Of a stretch of DNA of 36,840 nucleotides, positions 11,231 through 18,571 are shown piece by piece (the stretch's first letter is position 1; each line of letters opens with the position of its first letter). The position numbers and the translations under genes are program-made. Origin of the DNA: Thiocapsa sp. KS1 (GTDB lineage Bacteria; Pseudomonadota; Gammaproteobacteria; Chromatiales; Chromatiaceae); NCBI RefSeq assembly GCF_001499735.1, contig NZ_LN848257.1, positions 707,894 through 744,733 of the forward strand, read 5' to 3'. The notes under the pieces were generated by a model. It made no database searches, had not been told where the DNA came from, and was given only the letters and a program-made list of their open reading frames with translations.

Positions 11231-12787
11231 TCAATAGGCGTTTTCGGTGTTGAAGAGCGCGAAAGGCGTTCTGATCATGATGTATATGTCGAACAGGATC
11301 GACCAGTTCTCGATGTAATAGATATCGTACTCGACCCGCTTGTGAATCTTCTCGGGCGTGTCGACCTCGCCGCGCCAGCCGTTGACCTGCGCCCATCCGG
11401 TGATGCCCGGTTTGACCTTGTGGCGGGCGAAATAGCCATCGACGACCTGCTCCCAGAGGCGTTCGTCGGTGTGTGCGTTTACGGCATGCGGGCGTGGGCC
11501 GACCAACGACAACTCCCCGCTCAACACATTGAAGAGTTGTGGAAGCTCGTCGATCGAGGTCTTGCGGATAAAGCGTCCGACCCGCGTGATCCGAGAGTCA
11601 CCCTTGGTGACGACACGCTTGGCCAGTGGATCCGAGAGGTGGTGATACATCGAGCGAAACTTGAAGACATCGATCACCTCGTTGTTGAACCCGTAGCGCT
11701 TTTGGCGAAAGAGGACAGGTCCGGGACTGTCCAAGCGGATCGCCAGGGCCGTCGCAAGCATGATCGGCGACAGTAGGATCAAGGCGAGAGTGGCGACCAG
11801 CAGATCCAGTGCGCGCTTGACGATTGCATCCCAGTCCGCGACCGGCTTGTCCACCACGTCGACGAAGGGCACGCCCCCGATGAACGAGGAGGCGCGATCG
11901 CGAAAGTCCAAGCTGGCGGTATGGGCGGAGAGACGGATATCGACCGGCAAGACCCAGAGCTGCTTTAAGAACTCAAGCAGTCTGCGCTCGGCATTGATCG
12001 GAATTGTCACGATCAGCATGTCGACCCGGGCGATACGGGCGAACTCGACCAAGTCGGCGACGCTGCCGAGTTTCGGATACCCCGCAACGACGGCAGGCGA
12101 TCGGTCGTTCTTGCGGTCGTCGAAGATCCCGCAGATCCGAATTGCATGGCTCGGCTGCTTCTCGATGTCCCGGATCAGCTCGGCGGCAGCCTCGCCTCCG
12201 CCAACGATCACCGCGCGGTGCTCCAGCCGGCCGGCTTTGGTCCAACGGCGCAGGAGGACGGCGAGCCAGAGGCGCATGGCAAGCAATGTCAAAAGGGTCA
12301 GGCCAAACCAGAGTCCGAGCCAAGTAGGAGGCAGCGAAAGGTCATAGTCGATCAAAACCGGGATCGTAAAGAAGGCACCGAAGATCAGCGAAAGGCCGAT
12401 CATGATGCGCGTCAGCTGCGGGAGCAGGGTGCGCATCACGGAGACCTGATAGCAATCCGCGGCTTGAAACACGAGCGTCACCAGGACGACGCCGATGAGG
12501 ATCCCCAGAACGGCAAGCGGATGCACAGCGACCGGACCGGCCGCCGATACCAGCGTCAGTGCCCCGAGCGATGCGACGGTAACGGCATCCACGGCACGGA
12601 CGACTCCGGTCAGAACGGACGCGGAGATCGTAGAGGTCCGAAGACTTTCCGCAACCGCCAGTGCTTGATCGGAGAGTTTCCGGGTCTTTTGAAGGTCGTC
12701 GCCCTTCGGAATCTCCTGTTCCTTTGCGTTCGAATCGATCATAGTCACGCTCTTGAGCAACCGCGCAGAGAGTTCTTCCGGAAACAT
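11231..12787 (-). CDS. Undecaprenyl-phosphate sugar phosphotransferase (WcaJ/EpsE-type)
   Basis: Initiating glycosyl-1-phosphate transferase that loads the first sugar, probably glucose, onto undecaprenyl phosphate for exopolysaccharide. The 518 residues show the full-length PNPT-type layout: four N-terminal membrane helices (about residues 60-200), a CoA-binding-like Rossmann domain (VIVGGGEAAAELIRDIEK), a fifth membrane segment (LDLLVATLALILLSPIM), then the bacterial sugar transferase domain. Its hallmarks are SPGPVLFRQKRYG, FKFRSM, IRKTSIDELPQLFNVL, SLVGPRPHA and VKPGITGWAQVNG. No other polysaccharide genes lie nearby, so it is a lone initiating enzyme here. It converges with the SPFH gene with a 29-bp gap. 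Confidence 0.92.
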   Translation of the reverse strand: MFPEELSARLLKSVTMIDSNAKEQEIPKGDDLQKTRKLSDQALAVAESLRTSTISASVLTGVVRAVDAVTVASLGALTLVSAAGPVAVHPLAVLGILIGVVLVTLVFQAADCYQVSVMRTLLPQLTRIMIGLSLIFGAFFTIPVLIDYDLSLPPTWLGLWFGLTLLTLLAMRLWLAVLLRRWTKAGRLEHRAVIVGGGEAAAELIRDIEKQPSHAIRICGIFDDRKNDRSPAVVAGYPKLGSVADLVEFARIARVDMLIVTIPINAERRLLEFLKQLWVLPVDIRLSAHTASLDFRDRASSFIGGVPFVDVVDKPVADWDAIVKRALDLLVATLALILLSPIMLATALAIRLDSPGPVLFRQKRYGFNNEVIDVFKFRSMYHHLSDPLAKRVVTKGDSRITRVGRFIRKTSIDELPQLFNVLSGELSLVGPRPHAVNAHTDERLWEQVVDGYFARHKVKPGITGWAQVNGWRGEVDTPEKIHKRVEYDIYYIENWSILFDIYIMIRTPFALFNTENAY

Positions 12788-13113
12788 GATCGACCTCGAT
12801 TCGGGCGATTATCGGTTTGATCGGCAGGATGCCATCCGTGTAAGCAAATTTCGCGCCGAACCTCAAACTGCACCGCATCCAGCTATCTCTTCGACGTACA
12901 CGGCGGTTCTTCACGCTCAGCGACCGCTTTGAGAGACGACAGCGCACTTCCAAGGTGTCGCGCTTCGAACCCGAAGGATCCGAGAAGATTACCGGAACGA
13001 CGGGGAAGGGTATCGAAGATGCGTCAAGAAATGTCCGAAAGGTCCGAAAAGAGGCTCTCGCGAACGCAGGCCGAGGTGCCTCCCACGGCAGATACGCGGC
13101 AGGCGAGCACCCG
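12788..13113. other. 326-bp gap upstream of the sugar transferase
   Basis: No convincing gene is visible. Short frames on both strands (for example plus-strand 12955-13152) have no recognisable protein features or ribosome sites. The part nearest 12790-12900 is less GC-rich and should hold the promoter of the minus-strand sugar transferase. No clear operator or terminator was recognised. Confidence 0.5.
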
Positions 13114-13500
13114 CTATACCCGCAACGCGTCCACCAGCCGGCTCGCTTGTGACTCGACCGCGGAAAAACCATCGGAAATCAGCACGGCATCACCCAGCCG
13201 TGCCGTGCGTTCCAATGCCTCGATCGCCTCGTCCAAAGCCGGGACACCGCAATAGCGGGTTGCACCGCGCACCTGATGCGCGTGCTCGGCCAGCGCGGTC
13301 CAATCCGATTCGGCGATGCAGGCACGGAACTCCTGGATCTCGGCGGGTAAACCGGCCAGCAAGGCGTCCAACAGCTCGCGTGCGAGATCGGCATCGCCAC
13401 CCGCGCTCCGAAGTGCAGCTGCATCATCTCGAGCCGGCAAAGCGTCCGGTCTGGATCTTTGATCGATCATCCGCGGCACTGTCCCGAAGGAGGTCATCAT
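13114..13500 (-). CDS. Stand-alone HPt (histidine phosphotransfer) protein, BarA/GacS-like
   Basis: Phosphorelay carrier that takes a phosphoryl group on histidine between a hybrid kinase and a response regulator. The phospho-acceptor is His75 in HQVRGATRYCGVPAL, which fits the HPt pattern. The TRYCGVPAL end resembles the HPt domain at the C-terminus of BarA/GacS kinases. The protein is 128 residues of almost only the four-helix HPt domain, with no kinase or receiver. A second ATG at 13470 (residue 11) is an alternative start. It is divergent from cysM. In E. coli barA is adjacent to rlmD, and in Pseudomonas gacS lies near cysM-rlmD, so this may be a separated HPt of that pathway. Confidence 0.85.
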   Translation of the reverse strand: MMTSFGTVPRMIDQRSRPDALPARDDAAALRSAGGDADLARELLDALLAGLPAEIQEFRACIAESDWTALAEHAHQVRGATRYCGVPALDEAIEALERTARLGDAVLISDGFSAVESQASRLVDALRV

Positions 13501-13645
13501 TGGAAGTGATACTCTAAAGGCATTCGGTCTGCAACGTCCAGGCGGAGCCAGGCCGCCGCGGTTGCGGCTTGGTCGCTGCCCGATGCTGGTGCAGAATGCG
13601 TACAGCCAACCTCATCCCCCGGCGCGATGCCGATGTGAGCAGACG

Positions 13646-14536
13646 ATGTCCTATCCAGCGATCGAAGACTTTGTCGGCAAAACGCCGCTGGTCAGACTCC
13701 AGCGCCTTGCGGGCACCACCGACAATCTGATTCTGGCCAAGCTCGAGGGCAACAATCCGGCGGGCTCGGTCAAGGATCGGCCGGCCCTGAACATGATCCG
13801 TCGCGCCGAGGAGCGCGGGACCATCAAACCCGGCGACACCCTCATCGAGGCAACCAGCGGCAACACGGGGATCGCCCTCGCGATGGCGGCGGCGATCAAA
13901 GGTTACCGGATGGTATTGATCATGCCCGAGCATATGAGCGCCGAGCGGCGCGGCGTCATGCGCAGCTTCGGGGCCGAGATCGTTCTCACGCCGAAAGCCG
14001 GGAGCATGGAGGCGGCAATCGATCTGGCCAATGCGATGGAAGCGCGCGGCGAGGGCATCCGGCTCGATCAATTCTCGAATCCGGACAACCCGGCCGCGCA
14101 CTATGAGTCGACCGGCCCCGAGATCTGGCGGGACACCGGCGGGTGCGTCACGCATTTTGTCAGCGCCATGGGCACGACCGGAACCATCATGGGTACCGGT
14201 CGCTATCTCAAGGAGCAGAATCCGGAGATTCAGATCGTCGGCGTGCAGCCGAATGAGGGCTCGAGTATTCCGGGGATACGACGCTGGCCCGAGGCATATC
14301 TCCCCAAAATCTTCGATCCCGCGGGCGTGGATCGCATCATCGACGTGTCTCAAGATCTCGCCGAGCAAACCGCGCGCGAGCTGGCTGCGCGGGAAGGGAT
14401 CTTCGCCGGGGTCTCGTCCGGTGGTTGTATCGCCGCCGCATTGTTGCTCTCCCGGGAGCTGCACAACGCGGTCATCGTGGCGATCGTGTGCGACCGGGGT
14501 GATCGGTATCTGTCGACGGGCGTCTTTCCGGCTTAG
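13646..14536 (+). CDS. cysM: Cysteine synthase B
   Basis: PLP enzyme that makes cysteine from O-acetylserine and sulfide, and in the CysM form also accepts thiosulfate to give S-sulfocysteine, which would suit a sulfur oxidiser. The ATG at 13646 (MSYPAIEDFVGKTPLVRL) gives 296 residues, the CysM length; the frame is open 84 bp further up but that part is not conserved. The PLP lysine lies in NNPAGSVKDRPA, and the phosphate and substrate loops are EATSGNTGIALA and GTTGTIMGTGRYLKE. CysM rather than CysK is supported by length and by the following rlmD, the usual gammaproteobacterial neighbour. Confidence 0.94.
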   Translation: MSYPAIEDFVGKTPLVRLQRLAGTTDNLILAKLEGNNPAGSVKDRPALNMIRRAEERGTIKPGDTLIEATSGNTGIALAMAAAIKGYRMVLIMPEHMSAERRGVMRSFGAEIVLTPKAGSMEAAIDLANAMEARGEGIRLDQFSNPDNPAAHYESTGPEIWRDTGGCVTHFVSAMGTTGTIMGTGRYLKEQNPEIQIVGVQPNEGSSIPGIRRWPEAYLPKIFDPAGVDRIIDVSQDLAEQTARELAAREGIFAGVSSGGCIAAALLLSRELHNAVIVAIVCDRGDRYLSTGVFPA

Positions 14537-14576
14537 GGTTCAGGTCCGGGATGGTTCGGTTTAGGGTTTGATTTGA

Positions 14577-15920
14577 GTGTCGAGGACGCAGTCCGTGTCG
14601 AGAAAACGCAAAGTACTTCCCCAAGAGCCTGTCGAGGCCGAGATCGAGGGCCTCACGCACGAGGGTCGCGGACTGGCGCACTTCGACGGCAAGGCGGTCT
14701 TCATCGACGGCGCACTCGCCGGAGAGCGCGTGCGTTTTCGCTATACGCGCATGCAGCGACGCTACGACGAAGGCGTGGTCGTGGAGGTCCTGCGGGCGGC
14801 GCCCGAGCGCGTCTCGCCCAAGTGCAGTCATTTCGGTGTCTGCGGGGGATGCAGTCTGCAACATATGGAGGCGGATGCCCAGATTCGCGCCAAGCAGGCC
14901 AGTCTCGAGGATGTGCTCGCGCGCATCGGGAAGGTGACCCCGCAGACCTGGCTTGCGCCCTTGACGGCGGGTGCTTGGGGGTATCGGCGCAAGGCGCGGC
15001 TCGGTGTGCGCTATGTGGCGAAAAAGGGCCGGACCCTCGTCGGTTTTCGCGAGCGCGGCAACGCATTCATCACCGATGTGAGCCGCTGCGCGGTACTCCA
15101 CCCCAGCGTCGGCGACCGGATTCAGGCGATCGGTGCCGCGGTGGATGCCCTGAGCATCCGCGAGCAGGTGCCTCAGATCGAGGTGGCGATGGGCGATACG
15201 CCCCCGGTCTTGGTGTTCCGTGCCTTGAGTCCGCCGAGTGCGGCCGACTTGGGCGTGCTCGAGGCGCTCGGCGAGAGCGAGGGTTTCCACATCTATCTTC
15301 AGGAGGCCGGACCGGAGAGCATCCGACCGCTCCCCGGTCAGGGGATCACCCTGCATTACGAGCTGCCGCGCTACGATCTTCGGATCGAGTTCGAGCCGAC
15401 CGACTTCACCCAGGTCAATCTGGAGCTGAACCGATCGATGCTTGACCAGGCGCTCGCACTCCTGGATGTTCAAGCCGACGAGCGGGTTCTCGATCTCTTC
15501 TGCGGTGTGGGCAATTTCACCTTGCCGCTCGCCCGTCAGGCCGAGGCGGTGGTCGGGGTGGAAGGCGATGCCGGATTGGTGGCGCGCGCCCAGGCGAACG
15601 CGGTCTTGAACAAGATCGGAAACGCGCGGTTCTATACGGCTGATCTTTACGGCGCGCTCGATCAGGAGACCTGGTCACGCGAGGGTTTCAGCAAGGCCCT
15701 GCTGGATCCGCCCCGCAGCGGCGCGCTCGCGGTGCTCGACTGGCTGCCGCGGCTCGGGGTGGAGAGGGTGCTCTATGTGTCCTGCTATCCGACGACCCTG
15801 GCGCGCGACGCCGATCGTCTGGTGAATGCGCTTGGTTATCGGCTTGTTTCGGCGGGCGTGATGGATATGTTCCCGCAGACGGCCCATGTGGAGTCGATGG
15901 CCCTGTTCGAGCGCTGCTGA
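14577..15920 (+). CDS. rlmD: 23S rRNA (uracil-1939-C5)-methyltransferase RlmD
   Basis: SAM-dependent methyltransferase that makes m5U1939 in 23S rRNA and carries a [4Fe-4S] cluster. An N-terminal TRAM domain (residues ~15-70, GLTHEGRGLAHFDGKAVF) binds RNA. The cluster ligands are Cys83, Cys89, Cys92 and Cys171 (CSHFGVCGGC). SAM and catalytic motifs are LDLFCGVGNFTLPLA, LLDPPRSGA and YVSCYPTTLARD, with the nucleophile near Cys403. The start is GTG at 14577; a second in-frame GTG at 14595 repeats the same GTGTCGAG sequence and could be used instead. It lies 40 bp after cysM. relA, often next, is not here. Confidence 0.94.
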   Translation: MSRTQSVSRKRKVLPQEPVEAEIEGLTHEGRGLAHFDGKAVFIDGALAGERVRFRYTRMQRRYDEGVVVEVLRAAPERVSPKCSHFGVCGGCSLQHMEADAQIRAKQASLEDVLARIGKVTPQTWLAPLTAGAWGYRRKARLGVRYVAKKGRTLVGFRERGNAFITDVSRCAVLHPSVGDRIQAIGAAVDALSIREQVPQIEVAMGDTPPVLVFRALSPPSAADLGVLEALGESEGFHIYLQEAGPESIRPLPGQGITLHYELPRYDLRIEFEPTDFTQVNLELNRSMLDQALALLDVQADERVLDLFCGVGNFTLPLARQAEAVVGVEGDAGLVARAQANAVLNKIGNARFYTADLYGALDQETWSREGFSKALLDPPRSGALAVLDWLPRLGVERVLYVSCYPTTLARDADRLVNALGYRLVSAGVMDMFPQTAHVESMALFERC

Positions 15921-16005
15921 ATCGCGTCTTCGGAGCGGCATGTTGGGTTGTCGGCTCGGGGCGCGTGTGCGTGCGACCAGCATGGTCGGAGCTGACGCGA
16001 TTCAG
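15917..16005 (+). terminator. Long inverted repeat across the rlmD stop, followed by a short T-run
   Basis: CTGAATCGCGTC (15917-15928, containing the rlmD stop codon) and GACGCGATTCAG (15994-16005) are perfect 12-bp arms separated by 65 bases. Inside the loop lies a second small hairpin, GACCA-GCA-TGGTC. A TTTTT run follows at about 16009-16013. In RNA this would form a long branched stem closing on the stop codon. A terminator or 3' end structure is the simplest reading. Confidence 0.45.
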
Positions 16006-16176
16006 GAATTTTTAGTAGGGTTAATGCGACCTGGTTCACCCTTCGCATGAAGCATGCTATGCACGACGTCATTGACGAGTTCCGGTTCAATTCTAAACCG
16101 CGCCGACTAAAAGGCTTATGGTTGCTCGGAACATGCGAACCCGATGACTTTTATATTTCCACTCCGGGCGCGCTTT

Positions 16177-16644
16177 ATGGGCCTTGAAATCGAGCGTAAG
16201 TTTCTGGTGAGGAACGCATCTTGGCGCGACAGCGTCGAGGATCGCGAGCCGATTCTCCAAGGCTATCTCGCGGAGGTCGGCCGAGCCACGGTCCGGGTGC
16301 GGGCGAAAGGCGATCGCGGCTTCCTGACCATCAAGGGCAGGACGACGGGCGTGACCCGCTCCGAATTCGAGTACGAGATCCCGATCGACGACGCTCGGGC
16401 CATGCTGGAGACCTTGAGCAGCCTGCCGGTCATCGACAAGGTGCGCCATCGGGTGCGATGCGGCGGCCATCTCTGGGAGGTCGATGTCTTCGCCGGCGAG
16501 AATGCCGGGCTGGTGCTCGCGGAGATCGAGCTGGCCTCCGAAAACGAGGCGTTCGAGCGGCCGGATTGGGTCGGGGCGGAGGTGTCCGACGATCCGCGCT
16601 ACTACAACTCCAACCTGGCGCGTCATCCCTTCCGCAGCTGGTGA
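16177..16644 (+). CDS. CYTH-domain triphosphate tunnel metalloenzyme
   Basis: Small single-domain CYTH protein of the triphosphate tunnel family. The N-terminal signature GLEIERKFLV places the ExExK metal/phosphate motif at residues 4-8. Alternating basic and acidic strands follow (TVRVRAKGDRGFLTIKG; SEFEYEIPIDDARAML; DKVRHRVRCGGHLWEVDVFAGENAGLVLAEIEL), as in the 155-residue Nitrosomonas europaea enzyme, which hydrolyses tripolyphosphate. ATG at 16177 gives 155 residues; an upstream ATG at 16144 would add 11 non-conserved residues. It overlaps or abuts the L,D-transpeptidase-like gene. The exact substrate (inorganic triphosphate or a nucleotide) is inferred only. Confidence 0.9.
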   Translation: MGLEIERKFLVRNASWRDSVEDREPILQGYLAEVGRATVRVRAKGDRGFLTIKGRTTGVTRSEFEYEIPIDDARAMLETLSSLPVIDKVRHRVRCGGHLWEVDVFAGENAGLVLAEIELASENEAFERPDWVGAEVSDDPRYYNSNLARHPFRSW

Positions 16645-17207
16645 GGAAGGCGCACGCAAACCCGGCGATGTGGTGGCACGCGAGACACATCTTGATCGAC
16701 ATCGATCGCCAGACCCTGGGGCTCTATCAGGGCGCGCGACGACTGGGCGAGTACCGGGTGTCGACCGGACTCAAGGGCGTCGGAGAGCTGAACGGCAGCG
16801 GCTGCACCCCGCGGGGTCTGCACCGGGTGCGGATCCGCATCGGCGAGGGATGCCCGCTCGGGACCGTCTTTCGCGGGCGTCGAGCGACTGGCGAGGTTTA
16901 CGACAGCGTGCTCGCCGCGGCGCATCCAGGACGGGATTGGATCCTGACGCGGATCCTCTGGTTGACCGGGTGCGAGTCGGGCCGCAATCGCGGCGGCGCG
17001 GTGGATACGCTGCGCCGCTTCATCTATATCCACGGCTGCCCGGATACCGAGCCGATGGGCATCCCTTGCTCCCACGGCTGCATCCGCATGCGCGGCCCCG
17101 AGCTGATCGAGCTGTTCGACGGCACACCGGTCGGAACGCATGTGCTGTTGCTCGGCTCGGACGCGTCGCCCGACCGGACCTCGGACCCTCGGGCGCGCTC
17201 GGACTGA
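16641..17207 (+). CDS. YkuD-type L,D-transpeptidase-like protein, no visible signal peptide
   Basis: YkuD fold with the catalytic motif IHGCPDTEPMGIPCSHGCIRM; from the ATG at 16668 the nucleophile is about Cys138 with the histidine two residues before. L,D-transpeptidases make 3-3 peptidoglycan cross-links or attach proteins in the periplasm. This protein is short (179 residues from ATG 16668, or 188 from GTG 16641, which overlaps the preceding TGA) and starts straight into the domain (ILIDIDRQTLGLY). No signal peptide, LysM or membrane segment is visible, so either it is cytoplasmic or secretion is not by a normal leader. The overlap with the CYTH gene suggests one transcript. Confidence 0.85.
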   Translation: MRKAHANPAMWWHARHILIDIDRQTLGLYQGARRLGEYRVSTGLKGVGELNGSGCTPRGLHRVRIRIGEGCPLGTVFRGRRATGEVYDSVLAAAHPGRDWILTRILWLTGCESGRNRGGAVDTLRRFIYIHGCPDTEPMGIPCSHGCIRMRGPELIELFDGTPVGTHVLLLGSDASPDRTSDPRARSD

Positions 17208-17240
17208 GCCGACGATCATGTCTGGATCGGGGCCGGCCCG

Positions 17241-17705
17241 CTACGAGGCGTCGGATCCGCGCCGTCTTCGACGGGGTCGGTAGGCCGCGATCTGCTGCAT
17301 GATTTGCGGAAAGGGCAGGTGCTCGATCGCGCCGAAACGCGCGATGGCGGCGAGCAGAAGTGCGCGCACGTCCGGAATGGCGTCGGGGGCAGGCTTCTCC
17401 GGATCGAGGGCGACGGCGATGCCACGCAGCCCGCCGATCTGCAGGCGCATCGCCTTCGCATGCGGGAGCACGCGCTGCAGCTCGCTGGTCTTGAGCGCGA
17501 ATCGGGCCTGCCGGCGCAGGAGGTCGAGCACGGCGATGCAGGTCTCCTGAGCCTCGTCGGAGCCGCAACGCACGCCTTCACGCTCGGCGATGCAGAAGGT
17601 CTTGGCCTCCGAGCAGGCGCATTGACGGGTCAGGATGCCTTTCTCGTAGGCGCAGTAACGCTCGTTGACGGCGCGATAGATTCGACGAAAGGCATCGCTG
17701 TCCAA
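17241..17705 (-). CDS. Unknown Cys-rich protein, last gene of the grx-hslR operon
   Basis: I do not recognise this protein. From the TTG at 17705 (GGAG lies 11 bases upstream), just 7 bases after the hslR stop, it has 154 residues. The first ~60 residues hold six cysteines (ERYCAY, RQCACSEAKTFC, VRCGS, ETC), enough for a metal or Fe-S site. A helical middle part follows (LDLLRRQARFALKTSELQRVL), then a C-terminal domain and a basic tail (RPRRRRRG). The frame remains open upstream across hslR but that part is only its shadow. Its operon partners suggest a role in thiol or stress physiology, which is a guess. Confidence 0.65.
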   Translation of the reverse strand: MDSDAFRRIYRAVNERYCAYEKGILTRQCACSEAKTFCIAEREGVRCGSDEAQETCIAVLDLLRRQARFALKTSELQRVLPHAKAMRLQIGGLRGIAVALDPEKPAPDAIPDVRALLLAAIARFGAIEHLPFPQIMQQIAAYRPRRRRRGSDAS

Positions 17706-17712
17706 GTGGCGG

Positions 17713-18123
17713 TCAACTCCCCGAGTCCGTCGGAATCTTGAAGCGCTGGATGAGACGGCGATCGCGCTTGGTGGGGCGCCCGGAGGCATCGCTCGCGCCG
17801 ACGCCTGTATCGCGGCGCTCGCGCACGATCTCCTGACGCTTGAGGCGACTCGCCTCGTCCTCGACATAGAGCAGGGCAGCCTCGCCGGCGGAGCGGCGTT
17901 GTTTGTCGGCGCGGAGAACCTCGATCTCCCAGACGAGACCGCCCTTCTGGATCTCGATGCGCGTGCCCTTGTCGATTCCCCGTGCCGGCTTCGCACGCAG
18001 GCCGTTGACCTTGATCTTTCCGCCGTTGATGGCCTCGACGGCGAGATGGCGGGTCTTGAAGAAACGTGCCGCCCAGAGCCATTTGTCCAGGCGGACCGAG
18101 GTCGAGTCCCCGTCTTCACGCAT
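17713..18123 (-). CDS. hslR: Heat shock protein 15 (S4 domain RNA-binding protein)
   Basis: Hsp15 binds free 50S subunits carrying stalled nascent peptidyl-tRNA and moves the tRNA so that the subunit can be rescued. The ATG at 18123 gives 136 residues, the family length. The S4 domain is at about residues 8-70 (VRLDKWLWAARFFKTR; AVEAINGGKIKVNG), with the basic KRDRRLIQRF tail typical of Hsp15. Its start overlaps the end of the glutaredoxin gene by 8 bp. E. coli hslR sits in the yrfG-hslR-hslO set, so the glutaredoxin partner is a different arrangement with a similar redox-stress flavour. Confidence 0.92.
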   Translation of the reverse strand: MREDGDSTSVRLDKWLWAARFFKTRHLAVEAINGGKIKVNGLRAKPARGIDKGTRIEIQKGGLVWEIEVLRADKQRRSAGEAALLYVEDEASRLKRQEIVRERRDTGVGASDASGRPTKRDRRLIQRFKIPTDSGS

Positions 18124-18379
18124 CGGCCGATCCGAGCAGCGGATCCAGCTCGCCTCGCGCATCCAGCATCGCAAGATCGTCGTAACCGCCGATGTGTCGA
18201 TCGTCGATGAAGATCTGGGGCACCGTATGTCGGCGGCTGCGCCGGCGCATGATCGCCATCTGCTCGCGGTCGTGGTCGACCGAGATCTCCTCGAAGACGA
18301 CGCCCTTGCGCTGGAGTAAATGGCGTGCACGGGAGCAGTAGGGGCAAATCATCGTGGTATAGATGGTGACATGAGGCAT
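18116..18379 (-). CDS. grxC: Glutaredoxin 3 type (GrxC)
   Basis: Glutathione-dependent dithiol oxidoreductase of the small Grx3 type. The 87 residues include the active-site CPYC at residues 12-15, the TVPQIF cis-proline motif and GGYDDL near the C-terminus, which binds glutathione. The ATG at 18379 begins MPHVTIYTT. It is the first gene of a three-gene minus-strand operon (grxC-hslR-unknown) and is divergent from pepN, 192 bp away, so that gap should hold both promoters. In E. coli grxC lies with secB; no secB is present here. Confidence 0.94.
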   Translation of the reverse strand: MPHVTIYTTMICPYCSRARHLLQRKGVVFEEISVDHDREQMAIMRRRSRRHTVPQIFIDDRHIGGYDDLAMLDARGELDPLLGSADA

Positions 18380-18571
18380 CGCAGTCTTCACCCTGCAGGC
18401 GATGGACGTTCGAGGGGCGTTTGGAGATGATGACAAAGCTTCGCCGTCCGGGCTACCGGACGTCAACCCGACCTTGAAAACCCGGCGTCGAGACCGGAGG
18501 AAACGAAACAGACCCAAGGTCGGTGCACCGCCCGGGCACGCCCATCCATCGACGCCATCGTCAGGATCATC

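Noticed and set aside
12955-13152. Short plus-strand frames upstream of the sugar transferase
   Set aside because: No ribosome site, no recognisable domain, and basic low-complexity translation typical of random GC-rich frames.
15836-16090. 84-codon minus-strand frame over the end of rlmD
   Set aside because: Half of it lies opposite conserved rlmD sequence, and no protein features or ribosome site support it.
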